A stretch of DNA of 64,000 bases from Pantoea cypripedii (lineage in GTDB: Bacteria; Pseudomonadota; Gammaproteobacteria; Enterobacterales; Enterobacteriaceae), in NCBI RefSeq assembly GCF_002095535.1, contig NZ_MLJI01000002.1, positions 443,786 through 507,785 on the forward strand, written 5' to 3'. Position numbers and translations under genes: made by a program. The notes beneath the pieces were generated by a model, which did no database searches, was not told the DNA's origin, and saw nothing but the letters and a program-made list of their open reading frames with translations. Position 1 is the first letter of the stretch; every line of letters begins with the position of its first letter. Shown here in pieces: positions 17,396 to 25,347 of the stretch.

Positions 17396-17460
17396 TTCGC
17401 TCCAGTCAGCCTTTTAGGCCTTGCCTACGACAGCTCAGTGCCAATAGCAGAAGTAGCATG
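17396..17460. repeat. Orphan-gene spacer with degenerate repeat, copy 2
   Basis: GCCTTTTAGGCCTTGCCTACGACAG... TGCCAATAGCAGAAGT aligns with the block at 33305-33353 (CCTTTAACGTTGCCTACAACAG... TGCCAAGAGCGGAAGT). Confidence 0.5.
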
Positions 17461-17525
17461 AGCGCTTTTATATTAGAAGAGAGTATCCGGGCTAACATGC
17501 CCGAAACCTGATAGAAGGATAAATC

Positions 17526-17735
17526 ATGTCTGAGAAGAATGAGTTCGCCGAAGGAAAGGTCATCTGTAATGAGATAGGTGGCGCAGTGCTTGAGGTTTTG
17601 GGGCATAAACGAGAATTTTCCGTTAAGTCGCTCATCAATGTTCTGCAGGAAGCGCAGCAGGACGGTCACAACTACGGCGAAGAGCGTGAAAAAGGTATGG
17701 AGTTGGCGATCAAGATACTGCAGAATTTTGGATGA
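17526..17735 (+). CDS. Small acidic hypothetical protein
   Basis: A 69-residue protein, MSEKNEFAEGKVICNEIGGA at the N-terminus and GEEREKGMELAIKILQNFG at the end, after a GAAGGA site. No membrane segment. It precedes the next gene by 60 bases and may be co-transcribed. Confidence 0.6.
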   Translation: MSEKNEFAEGKVICNEIGGAVLEVLGHKREFSVKSLINVLQEAQQDGHNYGEEREKGMELAIKILQNFG

Positions 17736-17795
17736 GGAGTGCCCGGCGGCCTATTAATTCTGAGTGTATTACATGATCCAACGAGGATAAGCGGA

Positions 17796-18152
17796 ATGCT
17801 TCTGGAAACGCTGAGATTGCTTGAATCTAGTCTACACAGCGACAGGCGCTGCGATCGTGAGTGGCTTGAAGGTCTTCTGCACCCTGAATTCCGGGAAATC
17901 ACCCGGTCAGGCTTGATAGTTGATCGTTCAGAGACGATATCGTGCCTGTTAAGCGAGAAAACTGCATCGCCGATTCTAAGCAGCGATTTCCGGATTATCG
18001 AAATAGGAAGAGGCTGCGTCATACTTCAATACCGGACGTTTTATGCTGAGGGTAGCTGTCCATCATTGAGATCTTCGTATTGGGTGTGTTCGGAAGAAGG
18101 TCAATGGACACTGATTTTTCATCAGGGAACGCCAGCGGCAGAAGGCTCATAG
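17796..18152 (+). CDS. DUF4440/SnoaL-like (NTF2 fold) protein
   Basis: A 118-residue protein with the NTF2-like pattern: LLESSLHSDRRCDREWLEGLLHPEFREITRSG, VDRSETISCL, ILQYRTFYAEG and SYWVCSEEGQWTLIFHQGTP. The start at 17796 follows GAGGATAAGCGG. Such small NTF2-fold proteins serve many roles, including toxin immunity in orphan arrays; here the function is unknown. Confidence 0.75.
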   Translation: MLLETLRLLESSLHSDRRCDREWLEGLLHPEFREITRSGLIVDRSETISCLLSEKTASPILSSDFRIIEIGRGCVILQYRTFYAEGSCPSLRSSYWVCSEEGQWTLIFHQGTPAAEGS

Positions 18153-18266
18153 GTTCGTGGCCGAAATGTGCCAAAAGCGGAAGTTGCTAAAACGGTCTAC
18201 TGTGGCCAAAGGAATCAGGGTCATCAACCGACAATACTAACTGAAGGTTCTATCTAATGTTGGGGG

Positions 18267-18380
18267 CAGTTCAGAATGTCCCGGAACGCTATGAGGCCCA
18301 GCGGAGCAAGCCGGCGTTGCCGGTTAGCTGAGTGGGGCTTGACGCCCCGGCAACGCTGGGGAGCCAAGGGGGCCATTGAG
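18267..18380 (+). ncRNA. Structured GC-rich element, copy 2 of 3
   Basis: CCCGGAACGC, a GCCGGCGTTGCCGGTTAGC hairpin, GAGTGGGGCTTGACGCCCCGG, then CAACGCTGGGGAGCCAAGGG and GGCCATTGAG. The ends can pair (TCAGAATGTCCC with GGGGCCATTGAG, allowing mismatches). It shares block order with copies at 7786 and 24222. Confidence 0.5.
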
Positions 18381-18573
18381 ATGTCGCTGACATCGAAGAG
18401 AGAAGAACAGGAATGGATGGGGCATTTACTGGATCTCGCAGCAGCCAGGAGGTAGGTTAAGACAGAGTATGTAGTTCAAATTGGTATGCCGGGCCAGCCT
18501 TTTTCATCTTAGTGATGGCCCCGCCCTTCATCTCCTTAACCCTGGTTCACGATGAAACGTGCGGCAAAAAGTC

Positions 18574-19032
18574 TCATTCAGTTACCTGATCTAACATCGC
18601 AAGTAGGAAAAAAGCGGTGACGAAACTCGTGTAATACCAGATGCCTTCAACAGGTAATATTGACTCCACTTTATCACCAGCAAATACACCAAGAAAACCA
18701 AAAGTCATTAAGATTAAAATGCACACAGGGATGAGTTTAGCTTTGCTGTAAACATGTGCATAAACCAAGCCAAAATAAATTAAAAAACACATGATTGCTG
18801 AATAAAGTATTTTTCCTGATAGAATAACTAATGCCTTAAACATTCTTACCCCTTCTGTATCACCAGAGCTGAGAGAAATGACAAAGTCTCCGAAATCCAG
18901 TGAGAAGTCGCCATAACTTACATAGCAGGCGCATAGCATTGGCAAGACGATTACCTTACATAGATCCTTAAGATTCTTTATGTCGGTTATTTTGGTAGAA
19001 TATCCATTTTTATCCTCAATGAAACTAAGCAC
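18574..19032 (-). CDS. Small four-helix membrane protein
   Basis: A 152-residue protein with about four hydrophobic segments (around residues 27-45, 64-95, 100-118 and 130-148) and a short polar N-terminus MLSFIEDKNGYSTKITD. No family recognised. AT-rich compared with its neighbours. It lies downstream of the E2-E1-JAB gene, on the same strand, with 127 bases between, so it may be an accessory gene of that module. Confidence 0.6.
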   Translation of the reverse strand: MLSFIEDKNGYSTKITDIKNLKDLCKVIVLPMLCACYVSYGDFSLDFGDFVISLSSGDTEGVRMFKALVILSGKILYSAIMCFLIYFGLVYAHVYSKAKLIPVCILILMTFGFLGVFAGDKVESILPVEGIWYYTSFVTAFFLLAMLDQVTE

Positions 19033-19159
19033 ACAGGAAAGTGAGAACTAATCAATTAAAAAAGCAGCCTGCTATCAGGGTTGATAACCGTTAACAGGGA
19101 AATCAAACTATATTTGGGCTAATTGCATTACACATATTCGCAGCGTAAAGCTTACATCA

Positions 19160-21388
19160 CTATTTTACGATAATGTTAAGATCGTTCTCGGACACGATAA
19201 TCATCACTACCGGCAATCCTTCTGCGCTCATTTTTATATGAAGTGTTTCAATGAGCTTTTCATCATCGTGGCTCGCGCGCGCAGAATATCCCTGAGGGTG
19301 AGAATGCCACTCGCCGACATAGTCCACGATATGTGCCGTGAGATGTCGTGCCTTCTTCAGCGCTTGCTCCTGCCCCATCTGCCCACGAACAAAATGTGTA
19401 GGCGAAGCAACGCTGTCGGATGGGGCCGGGATCACATCAACGAGAACAATGCTTCTATTTTTAAGGTCTGTAATTCCAAGAATGGCACCACCGGTTTCGT
19501 TTGGAAGCGCCAGCTTTCTGATTTCACGGAGCTTATTTACCAAACCCTGATCAACCTTCACGGTCCACTGCCCCTGGCTAACTGATATCACGGCAAAGAG
19601 AGAAATATCATGTGCACTAACAGCACCAGAATCTTCATCAGATGACCATATGCACAATCTGGCATCTTTCCTGAGTACAGTTTGACGTAGTTGTCGGGAT
19701 AAAATACCGGCATGAACGTGTATGGACTCATTCGACATACGCACAGAGATATCCCTGCAGCCACCGCCAATCCAACGATCGCCATAATGATGTTGCAAAT
19801 GATGGGTACCCCAGTCCTCATTCAGAATGGCACGATAATATTGACCCTCCAGCGCATCGATTCGCTGTAAACGATCTTCATCCTCCATAATCATCACGCT
19901 GGACGATCCCGATGGCGTAAGAAACAGACTGACGGTCCGGGAGATATCCTCTTTTACCGCGAGAGTTCTTGGCACTTCAAAGGTTGTGCTCACATCAACA
20001 ACAATGCATGCGTCTTTCAGCGCTGAGGAAATGGCATCATCCTCATCAAGAATACTTTTGTTTATTGCAACGGGTGCAGGCTCGTGCGGATAAATTGATT
20101 CTGCCAGCGCTCTGACAACATCAGTCTTAGGGCGTCCCAAAAAAACATCGAAACCTGTATGCCGACACAGATTATGGGGTAGTAGCTGATCCGGGTCGAT
20201 TAACGTCCACGTTCCCCATCCTTCGCGTATCCATATATCTGCAAGGCAACTGCCTAAAGCACCAACTCCCGCCAGAACCCCTTTCAATGAGGCAGTCGAG
20301 GGATCGATGGCAGACATATCTCTGGCGTATGACGCATTCAGTCCAAAACGAATTTCAGTCTGAGTCAGCGGGATAGATTCCCATTCCGTGCCCCGACTCT
20401 CTGCCAGAAGAAGTTTCACACGATGCTGGGAGCCTTGCGCATTTTTCGGCCCCAGTAAGTCCAGTGCACATGCCAGATCGTAACGTGAGGCGTTAACGTA
20501 ATATCCGAGCACATCTGTTCTCTGCACGCATCCATCTTTAATACGAGGGACCATCAGTAAAATCAGTATACATTCCCCCTGATCGCTTTCTTTTTTAATC
20601 GGGCCCACGAGTGACTCAAACACGGTGTCTTCTAGCGTTTGCAATAAGTCACTCCCCCAGGCCTTCAATTGCTCATGCAATTTCCCCAGCGTCTGAGGGA
20701 AGGATGAAACATTGTGTGCTTCTACGGGTGGGACGCTTATCGGGAGCAAACGAAAAGGTTTGACGCCACTCCCCTTAACCTCCGGCACGGCCTTGAGCGT
20801 GACAGGTAGCCCTTCACTCATGCACTCAAGGCTGAGTTTGTGCTTGTCAGAATTAAAGTATTCCGCGTAATTGGACGGCAAAATAAGCTGATACGGGCTC
20901 AGATAAAACAGCTGTTCCAGGGGCTGGTCATCTCTGTGAAGCTTAAGCTCCGCAGATTCTCTCAGCCACCAGAAAACTCTCTCGATGAAGCGCTGAGGTG
21001 TCCAACTCCGCTCGACCGTACTCCAGGCCGTATCGTAAAGACAAAGCGTTCTGGGCCTGCCATTAAGAGATGCGTGCTGATGAGACAGGACAGGAAAGTC
21101 TTTGCGGAGTGTATGGACCAGAACAGGAATGCGATTATGTGGGTTGATTTCAATGGCCAGACGTTCTTTTCTTCGGATCCCGGCAGGGTTATTCACTGCA
21201 ACGGTCCCATCACCGGCATCGACAATAACAAATTCAGCCCGTTTGTTATGCAGTTCCAGCACGCGCAGTTCAACGAAGTGCATGTAAGGATGCGCCTCAC
21301 ACGCATCCAGTATTAAAGTCGTGTTGGGGTAAAGGTCGTCACGCCCCGATCGTTCGAGGCGCACTCCTGGTTCATAATATTCGATCAT
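19160..21388 (-). CDS. Fused E2-E1-JAB ubiquitin-like conjugation/deconjugation protein
   Basis: A 742-residue three-domain protein. Residues ~85-165 look like a prokaryotic E2 (PVLVHTLRKDFPVLSHQHAS, then RTLCLYDTAWSTVERSWTPQ with candidate catalytic Cys116). Residues ~350-600 form a ThiF/E1-like adenylating domain (GVGALGSCLADIWIREGWG with the GxGxxG loop, LIDPDQLLPHNLCRH; Cys544 in GGGCRD is a candidate thioester cysteine). Residues ~605-742 form a JAB/JAMM peptidase (ETGGAILG with Glu632, GEWHSHPQG with His695/His697, then SHDDE with Asp709). The architecture is that of Cap2-plus-Cap3 joined in one chain. Its start overlaps the MBL gene stop by 4 bases. No ubiquitin-like gene is seen nearby, so the modified substrate is unknown. 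Confidence 0.88.
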   Translation of the reverse strand: MIEYYEPGVRLERSGRDDLYPNTTLILDACEAHPYMHFVELRVLELHNKRAEFVIVDAGDGTVAVNNPAGIRRKERLAIEINPHNRIPVLVHTLRKDFPVLSHQHASLNGRPRTLCLYDTAWSTVERSWTPQRFIERVFWWLRESAELKLHRDDQPLEQLFYLSPYQLILPSNYAEYFNSDKHKLSLECMSEGLPVTLKAVPEVKGSGVKPFRLLPISVPPVEAHNVSSFPQTLGKLHEQLKAWGSDLLQTLEDTVFESLVGPIKKESDQGECILILLMVPRIKDGCVQRTDVLGYYVNASRYDLACALDLLGPKNAQGSQHRVKLLLAESRGTEWESIPLTQTEIRFGLNASYARDMSAIDPSTASLKGVLAGVGALGSCLADIWIREGWGTWTLIDPDQLLPHNLCRHTGFDVFLGRPKTDVVRALAESIYPHEPAPVAINKSILDEDDAISSALKDACIVVDVSTTFEVPRTLAVKEDISRTVSLFLTPSGSSSVMIMEDEDRLQRIDALEGQYYRAILNEDWGTHHLQHHYGDRWIGGGCRDISVRMSNESIHVHAGILSRQLRQTVLRKDARLCIWSSDEDSGAVSAHDISLFAVISVSQGQWTVKVDQGLVNKLREIRKLALPNETGGAILGITDLKNRSIVLVDVIPAPSDSVASPTHFVRGQMGQEQALKKARHLTAHIVDYVGEWHSHPQGYSARASHDDEKLIETLHIKMSAEGLPVVMIIVSENDLNIIVK

Positions 21389-22566
21389 TGAACTCCCAGA
21401 CCGGCGCGCGGTGCTGCAGCCGCTGCTGTGCTAGCTGCTGCTGAAGCAACACCAGCCACAACACGGGCAATTGTTCCACTTTGAGTGACCTCAAACTCAA
21501 TAAATTCCTTGTCTTTAAGGTCACCCGTGCAACTAAACCAGCCATCAACGTCATCTACAATCTCATCGTACTCGCGTTTCGCACGAATACAGGGCGGATC
21601 GTTTTCATCATCGAGGATTTGTTTACTGCTGGAGATAATGGTTGCACCGGCTCGGGCCTGCCCCAAGGCGTTACGGGCATCCTCATTAACTCGAGCATTT
21701 TCCCCATACTGGGACCAGCTATGGTAGGACAAGGAATGCCAAGAGCAATGGTGCGGAGTAAGGAGGAGATCATACTGAAGTACTTCGGGTTGATCTTTAT
21801 AACGTTCCCAGAGGCGCTCCCAGATAAGTACTTCTGCATCCCCCCCCATCAGTAAATGAACGGGATTTAGTGACCCAGCTTGTGGCGATAGCCTCATGTT
21901 CATCACAATGCTGGATTCGTTTTTGGACAGAGCATCCTCAAGGTTTTCATCATCCTCATGCGGTGCCGGAGCAAGAAGCATGCCTGAGAAAAATGAAGAG
22001 TACTCGCCATTAATACGTGAAAACGTCTCTCCTGCTTTAACCAGAATAGCCTGTAAATTATCGGTCTTGCCATCAGCGTCCTCACCCATTATCAGGATGC
22101 GGTTACCGTCAAAGGCGAAGTGATTTGCTTGCCAGTAGCGGACGCGGCGGCGGGCTTCAGCATCAAAGGCCTGTGCATCTTTGCACAGCACATGGTTCTT
22201 GGAACGACGGCGAAAAATCAGGGGGGAAGACCATAGTTCCCTGATGATAATACGCTTTTTAGAATGATGGAGATCATCATCAGGATAATCATCGGGATGG
22301 CCTAACCAAAAGTGTTTACTCAGTCCGCCGCAATGATCCTGGTCGGGATGGCTGAGCATAAAGACGTCGACAAAAGGCCGATGCTTATTATCAAATTTCA
22401 GTTTGTTTCGCAGTGCCTTAGCAACATCAGGTGTATCGTCCTGAGGATCATCAGCCGAAGCCCTGATGTGAGTATCAATCAGAATCGCAGTGCCACGAAC
22501 ATCAGCAAGACGCACTAAAGTCATATCGCCATTACCAACCTGAAAAAACGTTATCTTAGCGGTCAT
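21385..22566 (-). CDS. Metallo-beta-lactamase-fold protein of the E2-E1-JAB operon
   Basis: A 393-residue protein with the MBL metal motif SHPDQDHCGG (His73, Asp75, Asp77, His78), GNGDMTLVRL at the N-terminus, LMGGDAEVLIWERL and LLTPHHCSWHS toward the middle, as in ComEC/Rec2-type MBL hydrolases. It ends in an unusual Ala-rich tail (GVASAAASTAAAAAPRAG then LGVQ). The start MTAKITFFQ at 22566 is favoured over 22602. It is the first gene of the operon. Its role may be nucleotide or nucleic acid hydrolysis, or it may be the substrate of the conjugation protein; both are inference. Confidence 0.85.
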   Translation of the reverse strand: MTAKITFFQVGNGDMTLVRLADVRGTAILIDTHIRASADDPQDDTPDVAKALRNKLKFDNKHRPFVDVFMLSHPDQDHCGGLSKHFWLGHPDDYPDDDLHHSKKRIIIRELWSSPLIFRRRSKNHVLCKDAQAFDAEARRRVRYWQANHFAFDGNRILIMGEDADGKTDNLQAILVKAGETFSRINGEYSSFFSGMLLAPAPHEDDENLEDALSKNESSIVMNMRLSPQAGSLNPVHLLMGGDAEVLIWERLWERYKDQPEVLQYDLLLTPHHCSWHSLSYHSWSQYGENARVNEDARNALGQARAGATIISSSKQILDDENDPPCIRAKREYDEIVDDVDGWFSCTGDLKDKEFIEFEVTQSGTIARVVAGVASAAASTAAAAAPRAGLGVQ

Positions 22567-22649
22567 TGGGGTCACCCTTCTGGTCATCAGTTGATTGAGC
22601 AATAATGTAACAACTGCTAAGATACATATAGAAATACGACTAGTCTAGT

Positions 22650-22665
22650 AATTATACGTATAATT
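22650..22665. promoter_or_regulatory. Perfect 16-base palindrome between the MBL operon and the WYL regulator
   Basis: AATTATACGTATAATT lies in the 137-base divergent region 22567-22703. WYL-type regulators of defence operons (BrxR, CapW) bind palindromes of this kind next to their own promoter, so this is the likely operator. Confidence 0.6.
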
Positions 22666-22703
22666 TTTATTCTTATAATGTTGGGTATCAGGAATCACAG
22701 GTC

Positions 22704-23575
22704 ATGAGTACACATACCACCAGAACAGGCAACTGGGGCCAGGACAGAAGGCTTGAGTTCATCGATTTCCGTTTAATGTGGGAGGGACGGCTGAATCGTG
22801 CTGATATTACGGCCTTTTTCCGGATTTCTGTCCCTCAGGCTTCACTGGACCTGGCAAAATATCAGGAGATAGCACCTGAAAATGCTTACTATGATCGTAA
22901 CCAAAAGTCCTACATTGCTAACGCCAGTTTCAAACCTGTTTTTGCAACGTTTGAAAGCAACCATTACCTGAACGAGCTGATAGGTCTGGAGACGGGAATC
23001 CTGTCACCATCTGAGAGTTTCATCGGATGGGTACCCCCGGTTGCGAGCCTTCCTTTGCCAACACGTAAAGTGCAGCCAGAGACTCTGATTGATTTAATTA
23101 TGGCTATCAAAAACCAGCGTGCATTAGTCGTTGACTATCGTGCGATGCGTGATGAGCCGTCAATTCGAACCCTATTTCCGACGGCTTTTGCGCATGATGG
23201 TCACCGCTGGCACGTTCGCGCCTATTGTTTTAATTCGAAGATGTATAAAGATTTTGTTTTAGGCCGTTTTTTTGACATCGTTGAATCAATATCTCCATCA
23301 AGTGAGGTGCCCGTTGATACAGAATGGGAGACATTCATTGATGTTGTTATAGGGCCAAACCCTGACTTCTCTATGAATAAAAAAATGATAATTGAAAGCG
23401 ATTATCAAATGGATAACGGTGAAGCGAAAATACGTATCAGGAAATCCCAGTATTTTATCTTAAGCGTCGCCTGAACCTTAATGAAGATGGTGAGCCAGTA
23501 AACGAGAGCCAGCAAATTGTATTACTGCGCATCGAAGAACCGCTTATCTCTTCTGGAGACATCGAGCATGAATGA
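22704..23575 (+). pseudogene. WYL-domain (BrxR/CapW-like) regulator with C-terminal frameshift
   Basis: The frame from ATG 22704 reads an N-terminal winged HTH (RLEFIDFRLMWEGRLNRADI, VPQASLDLAKYQEI), then a WYL domain (QRALVVDYRAMRDE, FPTAFAHDGHRWHVRAYCF, KDFVLGRF) and stops at 23474 after 256 residues. The other frame continues RRLNLNEDGEPVNESQQIVL and ends at 23573-23575, which is the normal C-terminal WCX end of this family (~290 residues). A missing base near 23440 explains this. It is either a real loss of the last ~35 residues or a sequencing error. The gene is divergent from the MBL/E2-E1-JAB operon. Confidence 0.78.
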
Positions 23576-24089
23576 GAATCTGGATGTCACCAAAGTCAAA
23601 AGCAATCACGGCCTGATGATTAGTGTGATCATTCTTTATCTTTTCGCGCTACTGAGCTTTTCCACCTACGCTATCGGAGCTATGTCATTAGGATGGCTAC
23701 CTGAACCTTACGCACCTCTTCGAGTTCCCTTAATGTGTGGGGCGATAGCGTATACGGGAGGATGCCTCTACTGTTTCCGTGCTATATATCTCAACAAGTG
23801 TGTCAGAAAAAACTGGGACCCTGATTGGCATTTGTGGTATTTCATCCGTCCCGTCACAAGCACCATCGCGGGTGCTATCAGTTATTTATTCCTCAAGGCA
23901 GGATTGCTCGTTCTGGAATCGAGCACCAACGTAGGCTCCAGTGAAATGGGATTTTTTGCCTTAGCCTTTATCGCGGGATTTAACGTTGATAAATTTGTTG
24001 CAAAAATTGAAGAGATCGCAAAAGCAGTCTGGGGCATAGATAAAACTCGAAGTTCTAATATTAACAATGGAAATAGCGATACTAGATAA
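23568..24089 (+). CDS. Small membrane protein downstream of the WYL regulator
   Basis: A 173-residue protein with three or four membrane segments (about residues 13-38, 47-70, 90-115 and 125-145) and an amphipathic C-terminal helix with KFVAKIEEIAKAVWGI. The ATG at 23568 overlaps the shifted-frame stop of the WYL gene, so the two were translationally coupled. No family recognised. It may belong to the defence module. Confidence 0.65.
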   Translation: MNENLDVTKVKSNHGLMISVIILYLFALLSFSTYAIGAMSLGWLPEPYAPLRVPLMCGAIAYTGGCLYCFRAIYLNKCVRKNWDPDWHLWYFIRPVTSTIAGAISYLFLKAGLLVLESSTNVGSSEMGFFALAFIAGFNVDKFVAKIEEIAKAVWGIDKTRSSNINNGNSDTR

Positions 24090-24221
24090 ATACTTCACCC
24101 GTACTTAATTTACCCTTTCCCTCCAGATAATGCCTGACGGTAGGCATTATCTGATTTCTCTTCATCTAAAGACACTCAGCAGGCAACAAAACAATCTGGT
24201 TTTAAGACACTTATGACATTC

Positions 24222-24354
24222 GCCATCAGACCCCAACCGCAGGCCCGAAACGCCCTCTGTGGCGTTTCGGCGAAGCTTGCCGGTTTACCGGTTAGCGCAG
24301 TTGAGCTTACGACCCAGTATACTGGGGAGCAGGAGGGGACCTTAGAGCTGATGG
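24222..24354 (+). ncRNA. Structured GC-rich element, copy 3 of 3
   Basis: Begins GCCATCAGACCCC and ends GGGGACCTTAGAGCTGATGG, so CCATCAG and CTGATGG close the element. Inside are GAAACGCCCTCTGTGGCGTTTC, GCCGGTTTACCGGT, GAGCTTACGACCCAGTATAC and TGGGGAGCAGGAGGGG, each able to form a hairpin. This is the best folded of the three copies. TGCCAAAAGCGGA follows directly. Confidence 0.55.
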
Positions 24355-24477
24355 GTGCCAAAAGCGGACTTTAATAACACCAAGTTGGATTAATGCACGT
24401 GAAACAGGTCAGTGCTTCCATGTTGTGATACTCTGCATTTACATTGTAACCTCTTGACCTTCCCTGAGATTAGACCA

Positions 24478-25347
24478 ATGACGGGCTTTTTTAAGCAGAT
24501 TGAAGATACTGAAGATATTCGCCAAGGTGATATCATCCGCAAACTTAATCCTAACACCGGAGAAGTAGAAAAATTAGGTGTCATAATCACAGCCGATTGC
24601 GACATTGCTCAAAGGAAAGCTAGCGAACGCTATACTTGGTTAGAAATCGTACCTATGGCTGTCTATATCGAAGGTCCGTGGGCACAGGAGCAATTGCGCA
24701 GGCTTTCAGAAAAACGTTCGAATTCTATATGTGAGTATCTTAATAGTCAGATCCGCAAACGACACCCTGATCTAACCCCACTAACACATGATTCTGTAGT
24801 GCAATGGCTACACAGTAAGTCTGCAGAAGATATTTTAAAGAGTGTCACTGGGAAGACTTCAGGATTAGATCAAAAGCAGTTGCGCAATCTTCAGGGTTTT
24901 GCGCTGACTGTATGTACAGACGAAAAACAGAGCTCCTTCAGCTTATTAAAATCGGCTTGGACACTCTTTGATATCAATGAGAAAAATCAGCAGGAATCCG
25001 TTCGAGATGCCTTTAAAGATAGTGGTGGCTTCCAAGACTATTTTGTAATTCCTGAGTTACCTCGACAGAAGGGTGTTGGTTTTGTCGTAATGCTAAGATC
25101 AATGTGGACAATCATGGCTCCCGAACTTTACCTCACCGAGCAAGATGCGCGTATAGACGGTCATCCACATGCTTATCACCGAGTTGGACGGCTCGATGAT
25201 AGCATTCGCTTCTCAATCACTCAAAAGCTGGCATTTCTATTCTCCCGTATCGGGATGCCTACGATCTTTGAATCTGCCTGCAAGACTGCAGCTGAATTTA
25301 CGGCTGAGGAATTTTTCAAGAAAAATGAGCAAGAGGTACGCCCCTGA
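24478..25347 (+). CDS. Partner protein of the SF1 helicase
   Basis: A 289-residue protein starting MTGFFKQIEDTEDIRQGDII, with KLGVIITADCDIAQRKASER near the N-terminus. The DCD(I/L) motif after a hydrophobic strand is seen in small proteins that occur beside helicases or nucleases in variable regions. The rest is polar with a C-terminal ITQKLAFLFSRIGMPTIFES. The stop codon overlaps the helicase start (TGATG), so the two are translationally coupled. Function unknown. Confidence 0.7.
   Translation: MTGFFKQIEDTEDIRQGDIIRKLNPNTGEVEKLGVIITADCDIAQRKASERYTWLEIVPMAVYIEGPWAQEQLRRLSEKRSNSICEYLNSQIRKRHPDLTPLTHDSVVQWLHSKSAEDILKSVTGKTSGLDQKQLRNLQGFALTVCTDEKQSSFSLLKSAWTLFDINEKNQQESVRDAFKDSGGFQDYFVIPELPRQKGVGFVVMLRSMWTIMAPELYLTEQDARIDGHPHAYHRVGRLDDSIRFSITQKLAFLFSRIGMPTIFESACKTAAEFTAEEFFKKNEQEVRP

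Noticed and set aside
19238..19585. Plus-strand open frames inside the E2-E1-JAB gene
   Set aside because: Antisense to a gene with clear catalytic motifs; no ribosome site.
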